Source: Opitutaceae bacterium
Lineage (GTDB): Bacteria; Verrucomicrobiota; Verrucomicrobiia; Opitutales; Opitutaceae
Direction: 5' to 3'
Assembly: GCA_005792355.1 (NCBI GenBank)
Contig: SXSC01000367.1
Coordinates: 1-64,000 of the forward strand
DNA: 64,000 bases
Part shown: piece after piece, positions 17,081 to 25,585 of the stretch
How the letters are laid out: each line of letters opens with the position of its first letter
Numbering within the stretch: position 1 is the first letter of the stretch
Program-made: the position numbers and the translations under genes
Notes under the pieces: model-generated
Databases searched by the model: none
Told to the model about the DNA's origin: nothing
Seen by the model: only the letters and a program-made list of their open reading frames with translations

Positions 17081-20065
17081 CTAGAACCGATACTTAGCGC
17101 TGATGTAGAACAGGCGTCCGATCGGGCTGTACGTGGAAACGTCGGCTTGCGACTCGTTGAACGCCTGTGGCGAAATCGACGGCATCTTGTCGGCGATGTT
17201 GTTGACGCCCACACTGAGTTGAAGTCCGCCCACCCAGCGGCGGAACCCGGAATCGGACGGGGCTTTGGCGAACGTGTGGCTGACCGCCAGATCCCAGACC
17301 GAATACGACGCGACCGGCACGCGCTTCAAAGTCGTGCTCAACGCAAACGTGATGCCGCCAGGCCCGATGTCTGTCATTTCATCGATATACGTGTTGGCGA
17401 GCGAAACCGCCCACGGCCCCTTGCTCCAGTCAAACGTTGTAAAGAACCGCATGCCAGGAACAGCACCCTGCGCGCCGGTGCCCCCATTGCTGACATGATT
17501 GGCGTATTCGTAATAGACCTGCGAGGGCAGTGCTTGGAATTGATAGTCGAGGAAGAAAGTGCCCGTGGTCCCGACCTTGAACCGGCCCATATCACGGTTG
17601 GGGAACTCGTAGTTGATGGCCACGTCGAGCGCCTTCACTCGCTGCCCGGAGATGTTGATCAACGAATCGGTGAGAAAGATCTGATTCGCCGACGCACCGC
17701 CTCGAAGGAGCGCTCCGAGCTGACCGGCGGATGTGACGCGCGTGGCGGCGGGCAGCGTGGGATCGGGATTGGTCGGCCAGTTGCCGAGGGAAACTTGAGA
17801 AATGTAGGGTGACGCGGACCCAACCGCCTCGATGCTGCGTAGAATCTCGGTCGATCCAGCCGAACCGACGAGTTCAACCTGATCGATGCTTATGAAGTCG
17901 ACACTCATCGTCAGTCCTTTTACTGCTTTGGGCGAATAAACTGCGCCGACCGAATAGGTTTCGGCCGTCGAAGGTTTGAGCCCGGAGTTCGAACCACCGC
18001 GGGCCTGCGCCTGTCCGTTGACGCCAAACACATTCGGAATGACCGCGGTGGCGGTAAATCCCTGGGTCGTCGGCCCGAACAGGGAAAACATCGCCGGGGC
18101 GGCAAAAGCCTCCGAATACGTGCCGCGAACCGTCAGGTCATCACCCATCGGCCGCCAGCGGAGTCCGTACTTCGGCACCTTGGATTCCCCGGCATCGCTG
18201 TAGTCCTCGTAGCGATAGGCAGCCGAAAGGTCGAGCGCCCGGAAGCCAGGGATGCTATTGCGCTCGCCGAAGATCGGCACGCGGATTTCAGCGTAGGCCG
18301 CCTTGATATCGCGGCTCCTAGAGAACGGGTCGAAGAACGTCGCGCCCGTCCAGCGACCGGCGGTCGGCCCGGAACTGCGCGAATTAGGATCGGGATTACC
18401 GATGAGTTCCTCCTTGGTGAGACTGTAGCCGAGCGCCGCGCCCAACCCGCCGCCGGGCAGTTGCCAGATATCGCCGGCGATGCTCCCGTCGATCGACTTT
18501 AGATTGCTGTCGAACTGTAGCGACGAGGCGCTGAAGATATTTGCGATCGACAGCGGATCGACGCCCCCTGGACGAGCGAAAACGTCGAGTGCGGGCTGAA
18601 CCACACTGTTGGCGGGCGTGATGGCCGCTTGGTATTGCGCGAGAGTGGCCAGGCCGGGAGGTGCGTTGAAGTCACGGAAGACACGCGCGAACTTGCCGCC
18701 GATGAGGGCGTTGCCGCTGGCGTCGAAACCGCCGGCGAGGCCGAGCTGGAGATTCGGGGCATAAAGTACGTTTTTCACCGAATTGGTGAGCACATTGGCG
18801 TTATAATTGTATCCCACTTCCCACCGGAACTTGTCGAAAATTTTTCCCCGCACGCCACCGACGATCCGGGTTAGTTCGCCACTATTGATGAACTGCCGCG
18901 GTGCCGGAACGTAACGAAACGCGGCGAAAATACTCGAGCGGGTGGGGTTATACGGCGCATTGACCGGCACTGTCGACGTAATGGGCTGGGCCGCGAGTTG
19001 CGAAAAGCTGTCGCTGTCGGAATAAAGCCCCTGCACGAACAGCTCCAGTTTCTCCGGGATCAACGTGACCGTCGAGGCGAGTGACATCGCTTTTTTCTTC
19101 GACTCCAAGATCAGCGTTACGAGCGGCGAAAGGTCAAACGAGTCCGCAATCGGCTGGAAAGCCGAGGCCGGATAAATCCCCGACGCCTGCAACGCCGCCA
19201 AGTCTGCGGCGGTCGCAGCCGTGCCCGTCGGCACCGCGCGACTCGGCGACAGCAAATCCGAGCGCAAGAAATTCGAAGGGAAATTCGCATTGGTGGGACT
19301 CACGGCACCGGAAATGGTCGCCGTGCGACCGATAATCGGTGTCGAAAATGGGCGATCGGCCTGATAAATGGGAGTCACCTCCGACCATGACGCCGAGACG
19401 GTCAGTCCAAGTCCTGGACGCTTGGCCCCGACGACAACATAACCCGACTTTTCCTCATAATCGCCCTTGCGATTCGAAAAAGCATAACGGCCGCCGGCTT
19501 CAACGCCGTTAAAATCGCTGCGGAGTTTGACGTTTACGACGCCGCCGATGGCGTCGGATCCATAGATGGCAGAAGCGCCATCCGTTAGCACTTCGATTGA
19601 CTGCACCGCCGCCAAGGGGATTTGGTTCAAGTCGACAAAGCTGCGGCCGCCACGGGCGTTGGAACCATTGTCGGCCACCCGGCGGCCGTTGAGCAGAACG
19701 AGCGTCGAGAGGTTACGCAACGATGCCTGGGATCCACCTGCGGTGCTGTTTGCGCCGACGTTGGAGTTGGTGACGCCCAAGTTGCCGTTGCCGGCAAAGA
19801 TCGGCATGCGTTTCTGCAGTACTTCGAGCAAGTTTGTGTCCAGCCCGGTCGCCTCAAGATCCGCTCGCCCGAGGATAGTAACGGGGGCCGCAAGAGCGTC
19901 AGCTGCGGTGGGGATGTTCGAACCGGTGACGACAAATTTCTCGAGTGTCACTTCGGCTTTGTTACTGGCGGCGCGCGCGGTCTGCGCGTTTGCCACGGAG
20001 AGCAGGCTGGCGCTCGCGATTGAGCAGAGCGCAGCCCGGATAATCCTTACGGATCGGGTGTTCAT
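17081..20065 (-). CDS. TonB-dependent outer-membrane receptor 3
   Basis: A 994-residue TonB-dependent receptor with a signal peptide ending near LLSVANA. The plug starts at KFVVTGSNIPTAADAL and contains LRNLSTLVLLNGRRVAD and SIEVLTDGASAIYGSDAIGG. The barrel includes TVRGTYSEAFAAPAMFSL and ends in Phe (YISAKYRF). It resembles receptor 2 in domain order and motifs but is clearly diverged. The ATG at 20065 directly starts the signal peptide. A textbook terminator lies just downstream, and an inverted repeat plus another terminator lie upstream, so it is probably transcribed alone. Confidence 0.92.
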   Translation of the reverse strand: MNTRSVRIIRAALCSIASASLLSVANAQTARAASNKAEVTLEKFVVTGSNIPTAADALAAPVTILGRADLEATGLDTNLLEVLQKRMPIFAGNGNLGVTNSNVGANSTAGGSQASLRNLSTLVLLNGRRVADNGSNARGGRSFVDLNQIPLAAVQSIEVLTDGASAIYGSDAIGGVVNVKLRSDFNGVEAGGRYAFSNRKGDYEEKSGYVVVGAKRPGLGLTVSASWSEVTPIYQADRPFSTPIIGRTATISGAVSPTNANFPSNFLRSDLLSPSRAVPTGTAATAADLAALQASGIYPASAFQPIADSFDLSPLVTLILESKKKAMSLASTVTLIPEKLELFVQGLYSDSDSFSQLAAQPITSTVPVNAPYNPTRSSIFAAFRYVPAPRQFINSGELTRIVGGVRGKIFDKFRWEVGYNYNANVLTNSVKNVLYAPNLQLGLAGGFDASGNALIGGKFARVFRDFNAPPGLATLAQYQAAITPANSVVQPALDVFARPGGVDPLSIANIFSASSLQFDSNLKSIDGSIAGDIWQLPGGGLGAALGYSLTKEELIGNPDPNSRSSGPTAGRWTGATFFDPFSRSRDIKAAYAEIRVPIFGERNSIPGFRALDLSAAYRYEDYSDAGESKVPKYGLRWRPMGDDLTVRGTYSEAFAAPAMFSLFGPTTQGFTATAVIPNVFGVNGQAQARGGSNSGLKPSTAETYSVGAVYSPKAVKGLTMSVDFISIDQVELVGSAGSTEILRSIEAVGSASPYISQVSLGNWPTNPDPTLPAATRVTSAGQLGALLRGGASANQIFLTDSLINISGQRVKALDVAINYEFPNRDMGRFKVGTTGTFFLDYQFQALPSQVYYEYANHVSNGGTGAQGAVPGMRFFTTFDWSKGPWAVSLANTYIDEMTDIGPGGITFALSTTLKRVPVASYSVWDLAVSHTFAKAPSDSGFRRWVGGLQLSVGVNNIADKMPSISPQAFNESQADVSTYSPIGRLFYISAKYRF

Positions 20066-20290
20066 AGTTTTCTAGGGGATTGTTGTGTAGTGGTCAAAGC
20101 GGCCTGAGCCGCGTTTGCTTGAAGTCGGACAATTCCGACGGAGTAGGAATCGGCAAGGGAAAAGCGTTCAAATTATGACCGGCTTTTTTGCTTAGGGTCA
20201 TTGCCAGCTTTGCCCCGTCTCCCCTTGCCGGAAAATTGCCCGGGTGCGCTGCCAGCGGACGATTGTGACCTGCCCCTGGACGCCACCTCG

Positions 20291-20365
20291 GCGGTAGAGC
20301 CCGACCTCTGGGCGGGTCGCGCGTAGGTGGCTTCCCAACGGCCCGCCCGGAGGTCGGGCTACCGC
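20291..20365. repeat. REP-like inverted repeat (GTAG...CCCGACCTC type)
   Basis: The left arm 20291-20316 (GCGGTAG, then CCCGACCTC and GGGCGGG) pairs with the right arm 20342-20365 (CCCGCCC, GAGGTCGGG, CTACCGC) with one mismatch and a two-base indel; the spacer is about 25 bases. Confidence 0.7.
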
Positions 20366-20432
20366 GAAAAGGATTCAAACCTCACCGGACCAGGGCACAC
20401 AGCGCGCTGGTGCCGCCACCGGTCCACAAAAA

Positions 20433-20460
20433 AACTCCCGCCGGGTGACCGGCGGGAGTT
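20433..20460 (-). terminator. Rho-independent terminator of receptor 4
   Basis: AACTCCCGCCGG (20433-20444) and CCGGCGGGAGTT (20449-20460) form a perfect 12-bp stem with loop GTGA. On the minus strand it runs into seven T residues (complement of 20428-20434). It lies 33 bases after the receptor stop. Confidence 0.92.
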
Positions 20461-20492
20461 GAATTCTAAACAAAAACTGCGACCGAAACCCC

Positions 20493-23411
20493 TTAGAAGT
20501 CGAGGCCGACCGACAGGCGAACGCTGCGCGGGGCCTGCCAGGACGACGCGACGCCGTATTTCCGATCGACTCCGCCCGCGGCGTCTTCAGCCGTCTCGAC
20601 GACTTCGGTCACCGCGCGGTTGTTATAGATGTTGAAAACATCCAACTGGATGCTCAGCCGGCGCTCGCCCGCCCACTTCGGGCGATAGGTGAACGCGAGG
20701 TCAGTCTTGATTACCCAATCAGTGGTGCCTATCGAGCCACGAGGGGCCAGTAGATATGAAGCGCCATAGCTTCCCGCGATGGGATCCACCGCGGTGCCGA
20801 TCCGGTTCTTCGGCCGGCCCGAAGCAATGAGCTGGTTCAAACCAACGGTCAGTTCCTTGGTGATGGCATACGAACCGAAGGCCTTCACCTGGTGACGGCG
20901 ATCGTTCGGCAGCTTGCCATACGTGTTGCGGGTGAGGAGCGGGCTGTCGAACATCTGCGTGATGCCGGCGTCGTCCTGACCGTTGTCAGAGAGCACCCAG
21001 CCTTCATAATTGCCGTAGGACTGCGCCCACGTGTACGAGAACTGGGCGTTCCACTTGCCGTCCCACATGCGCTCGGCGAAGAGCTCGACCGAGTTGTACT
21101 TGCGCACGGCGGAGGGATACTGGAGTTGGGCCACACTAAGCCTGGCCTCTTCGTTGGCCTGAAGTGTGCCGTTGCCGTTGAAATCCCAGAACATGTGAAT
21201 CGGTTTGCCGGGATTGGCGAGGACGTAGGCATGGGCACCGGTGGCATCAAACGCCGGGAAGCCGTTCGCCTTGCCCCATGCCGTGAGGGCATGGTCAACG
21301 ATCAAGTCGTCCATCGCCGTGCCGTCGAGGTTCCGGTTCGTGAAGCGCGCACCCACCGACAACTTCTTCGTCAAGGCATGCTGGATTCCGATCACATACT
21401 CGTCCTGGTACATCGGCCGGATGTCCATATCGACGATTTCACGACGGTCATGCACGGAACCATCCGAGTAGGTTGTCAGATTCCCGATCTGGGCACCCAA
21501 GACGGGACTCTTGCCGTCGGCGCCGACCGAGCTCAACACGTTGTACTTTTCAGTGAAGAACTCCCCGCCCGCGAGGCGGACGTTGGTGTTCGATGCGACC
21601 GGCAGATGGTAACGACCGTAGTTGGCAAACACCTTGGTTTTCTGATTGCCGAATAAATCGTACGACGCGCCCAAGCGCGGCGCGTATTGATTCTCGACCT
21701 TGATGAAGGTCTTCGCCTGCGAATCGAGATTCTCGAATGACTCGTTGCGGATGCCGAGCCGCATCACCAGGCGGTTGCTCATCGTGGTCCACGTGTCTTC
21801 CGCGTACCACGCGTCGGATTTTACCTGGAACGAGCCACCGTTGCGGTAGATGCGGCTGCGGACAGCGGCGGTGGCACCCGCCGGCACATCGGCTCCATTG
21901 ATCCGGCGACTCGCCGGGATTGGATAGTAACGGTAGTACAGGTCGCCTGAGTACCGGGTGTTGTCCCCGGAGAGATTATCCTCCCGATCGACGCCGGCTC
22001 GAATGCGATGTGAGCCGAGGAGAGCAAAGGGATACTCCGCATCGAAGCGCATCGCCTTGCGCTTATCCTGCGCCTGCGAAACCGTGAGATTGGGATTGCC
22101 TTGGACGTACACCAGGCTGCCCGACCGACCGTCGTAGATAAACGGAGTTTTGTCGTCCGTACCCGAGTCGGTGAGGTTCTGGGTGCTCTCGCCATAGAGG
22201 GCTGAAATCGTCAGCTTCTCCATGAATGTACCGGTGTAGCGGCCGATATGCGTGGTGCCGCCCCGGTCCGAGTAGTTGGTCGATGGAGTCCCGGAAATCG
22301 CGCCGGTGCTGTATTTGTAATCTCGCTCCAACGAGGTTTCACGCGACTCGTCGCGGAAACCGGTATACTCCAAGCGATGACCGTCAAACGGGACAATGTC
22401 GACTTTCCCGCCCCAGAACGGATCCTTGGACGAACGCGACAGGAACCGCGAACCCTCGGTGGTCACATCGTCCCGCTTCGAATCGCGCAATTGGTAGAGA
22501 CCATAAAAGAAGATCTTGTTCTTCCAAATGGGGCCGCTCGCATAGACGTTTGACTGCCACGATTCCGAGTAGTCCCGCCCGTTGTAGACCAGGGGGGTGA
22601 CGACACCCGCGTTGTTGGTGTAAAACGAATTCGGCGAATTCCACCGGCCGGCATCCGGCGAGTAGTAGAAATTTGCGCCCGCGTGGTACTCGTTCGAACC
22701 GCTCTTGGTGGCGGCGTTGATCACGCCACCCGTGGAACGTCCAAACTCCGCCGAATAGGCACCGGTCTTGATTTCAAAATCGCTGTAGAACTCGAAGGGC
22801 ACCGTCGCCGGATCGAGCCCGTTGCGAAAATTGCTGATGTTAAAACCGTTCACGAAGTACGCGTTCTCGGCGACGGAGGCGCCACCGAAGGAAGCGAGAT
22901 TCCCGAACGCCACGTCACCCAGCGTGGTGCCGGGGGCGAGGAGCGCAATCGACGTCGGGTTACGGGCGATCGGCAAAAGGTCGATTTGCTTTTCGGTGAA
23001 AACCGTAACGGCTTCGGTACTGCGAAAATCGACCGGACTGATCGATCCGGCGGTCACGACGAACTTGTCGATTCGGACGACATCGCCATCGACTTCGGAA
23101 TTCGAGCCGATGGAAACGTCGACCTCCCTCGTCTGGGCCTTGCCGCCGGCGTCCGTGTACGAAACCTTGTAGGTTCCGGTCGGGAGTGCGCCGATGCGGA
23201 AAGAGCCATCGGACAAGGTGGTCATCGCCCGCTTGGCCCCGGTGCCAACATGCTCGGCGGTGACGGTTGATCCGGCGGTCGCGCGACCGAAGACGGCGCC
23301 CGTCGTATTACTCTGGGCGTTCAACGAACTGACGCCGAGGGCTAGTAACGCAATCGCCTTACTCAAATGGACAAGAGCTGTCCATGCCTTAGGAACGTAA
23401 CATTTGTTCAT
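20493..23411 (-). CDS. TonB-dependent receptor 4 with N-terminal carboxypeptidase-regulatory-like domain (Oar-like)
   Basis: A 972-residue outer-membrane protein. After a signal peptide (about residues 1-33, ending LNAQS) comes a beta-sandwich domain with AVFGRATAGSTVTAEHVGTG and SFRIGALPTGTYKVSYTDAGG, the pattern of the carboxypeptidase-regulatory-like fold. The plug follows, with DKFVVTAGSISPVDFRS, ENAYFVNGFNISNFRNG and AEFGRSTGGVINAATKSGSN, typical of Oar-like receptors. The barrel ends in Phe (RLSVGLDF). The ATG at 23411 (MNKCYVPK) starts the signal peptide; the upstream extension to 23597 is not supported. This architecture is often linked to export or uptake of large peptides or proteins, which fits the nearby peptidases. 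It has its own terminator. Confidence 0.92.
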   Translation of the reverse strand: MNKCYVPKAWTALVHLSKAIALLALGVSSLNAQSNTTGAVFGRATAGSTVTAEHVGTGAKRAMTTLSDGSFRIGALPTGTYKVSYTDAGGKAQTREVDVSIGSNSEVDGDVVRIDKFVVTAGSISPVDFRSTEAVTVFTEKQIDLLPIARNPTSIALLAPGTTLGDVAFGNLASFGGASVAENAYFVNGFNISNFRNGLDPATVPFEFYSDFEIKTGAYSAEFGRSTGGVINAATKSGSNEYHAGANFYYSPDAGRWNSPNSFYTNNAGVVTPLVYNGRDYSESWQSNVYASGPIWKNKIFFYGLYQLRDSKRDDVTTEGSRFLSRSSKDPFWGGKVDIVPFDGHRLEYTGFRDESRETSLERDYKYSTGAISGTPSTNYSDRGGTTHIGRYTGTFMEKLTISALYGESTQNLTDSGTDDKTPFIYDGRSGSLVYVQGNPNLTVSQAQDKRKAMRFDAEYPFALLGSHRIRAGVDREDNLSGDNTRYSGDLYYRYYPIPASRRINGADVPAGATAAVRSRIYRNGGSFQVKSDAWYAEDTWTTMSNRLVMRLGIRNESFENLDSQAKTFIKVENQYAPRLGASYDLFGNQKTKVFANYGRYHLPVASNTNVRLAGGEFFTEKYNVLSSVGADGKSPVLGAQIGNLTTYSDGSVHDRREIVDMDIRPMYQDEYVIGIQHALTKKLSVGARFTNRNLDGTAMDDLIVDHALTAWGKANGFPAFDATGAHAYVLANPGKPIHMFWDFNGNGTLQANEEARLSVAQLQYPSAVRKYNSVELFAERMWDGKWNAQFSYTWAQSYGNYEGWVLSDNGQDDAGITQMFDSPLLTRNTYGKLPNDRRHQVKAFGSYAITKELTVGLNQLIASGRPKNRIGTAVDPIAGSYGASYLLAPRGSIGTTDWVIKTDLAFTYRPKWAGERRLSIQLDVFNIYNNRAVTEVVETAEDAAGGVDRKYGVASSWQAPRSVRLSVGLDF

Positions 23412-23631
23412 GGGTTGTGTTTGGTTTGCTAACACTGAAGAGTGCGGGTTGTGGACCGCAGTTGTTTCTCTTGGCGGGGTAGCCAATAGCTCGTAAGGCC
23501 GAGTGCAACGATTATGTTCCCTCGTACAATTCACGCGCCGAGAACCGCAAGATCCGAGGAAATCGCGTGATCCGCGCCTCCCGAGGTGCGCTTGCAATCA
23601 GGGTGCCACTCATCCCTGCTCGGGGATAGAG

Positions 23632-24678
23632 ATGAAGGAGATTCAAGCCATCGTCGCCGCCCTGCTCGCCCCTTCCGCAGGCATGTCGATGCTCGCGACC
23701 CTCGTCAGCGTGGAGGGCTCCTCCTACCGCCGGCCGGGGGCTCGCTTGCTGATCCACGCCGGTGGCACGCGCCTCGGCTCCATCAGCGGCGGTTGCCTGG
23801 AGGAGGATGTGATGGCGCGGGCGGCCCACGTGTTTGAAACCGGCGTGCCCAACGCCGTCGTCTACGACACCACATCCGAAAACGACCTCGTGTGGGGCGT
23901 CGGCCTCGGTTGTCACGGGATTGTGCGCGTGCTCCTCGAAAAAATCGGGCCACGGCCCGCCTGGGCGGTCGCGCTGGCCCGGAATTTCTCCCAGCGCCGC
24001 ACCACCGCCCTCGCCGTGGTCCATGGCATCGACGATCCCGCCACCTGGGGAACCCGGCTGGCCACACCCGGTGATTGCGCGGATCCTGATCGGCTCTTTC
24101 TCGACCTCGTCGCACCTCCGCCGGCGTTGACGATCTTCGGCGCGGGAGACGACGCGCAACCGCTCGCCCGGCTCGCCAAGGAACTCGGCTGGCACGTCAC
24201 CATCGCGGACCCGCGGGCGGCGTTTGCGACCAAGACGCGGTTTCCCGGGGCCGATGCGCTCGTCGTCGGGCCGGCCGCGGAATTGGTGGGCAAAGTCGGG
24301 CCCGGCCCGGACAACCTCGTGGTCGTGATGACCCACCATTATGTACACGACGTTCCGATCCTGCGGGATCTCCTCGCCCGGCCCCTGGCGTACCTCGGGT
24401 TGCTCGGTCCGAAGAAACGCGCCCAGAAGATCCTCGCGGATCTGGAGTCCGGCGGGATGACGATCTCACCCGCCCAACAGGCGCGCCTGCACGCCCCGGT
24501 CGGGCTCGACCTCGGGGCGGAAACGCCGGAACAGGTGGCGCTCTCCATCCTCGCCGAGATGCAGGCCGTCCTCGCGCGCCGCAACGCCCGCCCCCTGCGG
24601 GAGCGGACGCAGCCCATCCATGAGGTTTTTGCTCCGCCGGTTCTTGCTGCGCAAAAACCGGCGGAGCAAACACCTTAG
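23632..24678 (+). CDS. XdhC family molybdenum-hydroxylase maturation factor
   Basis: A 348-residue XdhC/CoxF family protein; XdhC binds Moco and inserts the sulfurated cofactor into xanthine dehydrogenase-type enzymes. The N-terminal domain has VSVEGSSYRRPGARLLI and GSISGGCLEEDV, a family signature. A Rossmann domain follows with LTIFGAGDDAQPLARLAKEL, and VVMTHHYVHD and LGLLGPKKRAQKI lie in the C-terminal part. The ATG at 23632 has GGGGA upstream and starts the conserved region. The last 17 residues, from VFAPPVL to QTP, are encoded by a nested palindrome (24623-24675) and are not part of the family core. mobA-like follows 268 bases later. No molybdenum hydroxylase subunits are in the window. 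Confidence 0.92.
   Translation: MKEIQAIVAALLAPSAGMSMLATLVSVEGSSYRRPGARLLIHAGGTRLGSISGGCLEEDVMARAAHVFETGVPNAVVYDTTSENDLVWGVGLGCHGIVRVLLEKIGPRPAWAVALARNFSQRRTTALAVVHGIDDPATWGTRLATPGDCADPDRLFLDLVAPPPALTIFGAGDDAQPLARLAKELGWHVTIADPRAAFATKTRFPGADALVVGPAAELVGKVGPGPDNLVVVMTHHYVHDVPILRDLLARPLAYLGLLGPKKRAQKILADLESGGMTISPAQQARLHAPVGLDLGAETPEQVALSILAEMQAVLARRNARPLRERTQPIHEVFAPPVLAAQKPAEQTP
24623..24675. repeat. Stop-associated palindrome, copy 5, nested double (3' end of xdhC)
   Basis: 25-base arms 24623-24647 and 24651-24675 with two mismatches around spacer TGC. The structure reads as one palindrome (ends AGGTTTTTGCTCC and GGAGCAAACACCT) split by a second one (CCGGTTCTTGC and GCAAAAACCGG). It is fully translated as the XdhC tail, and the TAG follows directly at 24676. 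Confidence 0.8.
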
Positions 24679-24827
24679 CGAGGCTTCGCCTCGGACTGCC
24701 CATCTCGAGATTCGTTCGAGCATTCCGCAAACATTCGACCATGCCGTTTGCAGGGACGACAACTTCAGGCTAAGCCGTCTCCATTCAATCGATGTGCGTT
24801 TTACCTCTGAAAACGAAAGCACTGAAA

Positions 24828-24902
24828 GGTGGAACCCGATGTCCTCATCGGGTTTTGAGCCGTACGCTCTCAAATCAGCCCGTTGGGGACAACGGGCTCC
24901 AC
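24828..24902. repeat. Paired CCCGATG-type hairpins in inverted orientation
   Basis: GGTGGAACCCGATG/CATCGGGTTTT (24828-24855) and AGCCCGTTG/CAACGGGCTCCACC (from 24877) are related hairpins facing each other, with GGTGGA and TCCACC at the outer ends. A single related hairpin lies at 1655-1680. It occupies the xdhC-mobA gap. Confidence 0.6.
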
Positions 24903-24946
24903 CTCGGTCTGAATCGTTACGGCTAAGTCCGAAATCAGAGCAAATC

Positions 24947-25585
24947 ATGACAGAAACCACCGAAGCTGTCCGTCAATCTAGGTTTACGCGCAGCGAAAAC
25001 CTCCGCTGCGGTGTGGTCATCCTTGCCGCGGGGGCTTCGATCCGCATGGGCACGCCGAAACAGTTGCTCGAACTCGGGGGCAAAACGCTCCTCGTGCGGA
25101 CCGTCGAGGCCGCGCTCGCCTCATCCGCCTGGCCAGTTGTCGTCGTGCTGGGAGCCCAGGCGGAAAAAATCCGCCCCACCCTCGCCCGCCTGCCCGTGCT
25201 CGTGACCGAAAACGCGGCCTGGCCCGAGGGCATGGCCTCCTCGATCCGGGAGGGTGTCACGACACTGCAACAATTCTCCCGAAGCCTCGACGCCGCGCTC
25301 ATCGCGTTGTGCGACCAACCGGCGTTTTCCGCCGACGTCATCGGTCAGCTCATCGCCGCCCAACGCGCGACCGGTCGCAGCATCGTGGCCGCCCATTACG
25401 GTGGCCGCAACGGTGCGCCCGCCTTGTTTCTCCGCGAACATTTTCCCACCCTCACCCATCTCACCGGGGAAGAGGGAGCCCGCGAACTCCTCAACGGCCA
25501 GCCGGCCCGGATCGCCTCGGTCGACCTGCCCGCCCTCGCCGTCGATCTCGACACTCCCGAGGATTTTGCTACGCAAAATCCTTAG
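24947..25585 (+). CDS. Molybdenum cofactor nucleotidyltransferase (MobA/MocA-like)
   Basis: A 212-residue nucleotidyltransferase of the MobA/MocA family, which attaches CMP or GMP to molybdopterin. Next to xdhC, the MocA-type cytidylyltransferase serving xanthine dehydrogenase-like enzymes is the likelier role. Visible features are [21 protein letters not shown] (nucleotide-binding loop), [16 protein letters not shown] with the metal-binding Asp, [14 protein letters not shown] and [16 protein letters not shown] near the end. The ATG at 24947 is chosen. Two palindromes are translated here: one near the N-terminus (RFTRSENLR) and one at the C-terminal end (DFATQNP), so both ends are probably extended. 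The TAG overlaps the TAA of convergent purE by four bases. Confidence 0.9.
   Translation: MTETTEAVRQSRFTRSENLRCGVVILAAGASIRMGTPKQLLELGGKTLLVRTVEAALASSAWPVVVVLGAQAEKIRPTLARLPVLVTENAAWPEGMASSIREGVTTLQQFSRSLDAALIALCDQPAFSADVIGQLIAAQRATGRSIVAAHYGGRNGAPALFLREHFPTLTHLTGEEGARELLNGQPARIASVDLPALAVDLDTPEDFATQNP
24980..25002. repeat. Palindrome of the stop-associated family, copy 6 (N-terminus of mobA)
   Basis: Arms AGGTTTACGC (24980-24989) and GCGAAAACCT (24993-25002), one mismatch, spacer GCA. It is translated as RFTRSENL just before the nucleotide-binding loop and is the only copy at the 5' side of a gene core. Confidence 0.7.
25560..25582. repeat. Stop-associated palindrome, copy 7 (mobA/purE 3' ends)
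   Basis: Perfect 10-bp arms AGGATTTTGC (25560-25569) and GCAAAATCCT (25573-25582), spacer TAC. The mobA TAG follows at 25583, and the purE TAA lies on the other strand at 25584-25582. Confidence 0.8.

Larger units (their letters stand above)
20066..20492. other. Intergenic region between receptors 3 and 4
   Basis: 427 bases without a gene. It must hold the promoter of receptor 3, a REP-like inverted repeat (20291-20365) and the terminator of receptor 4 (20433-20460). Nothing else is recognisable. Confidence 0.6.
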
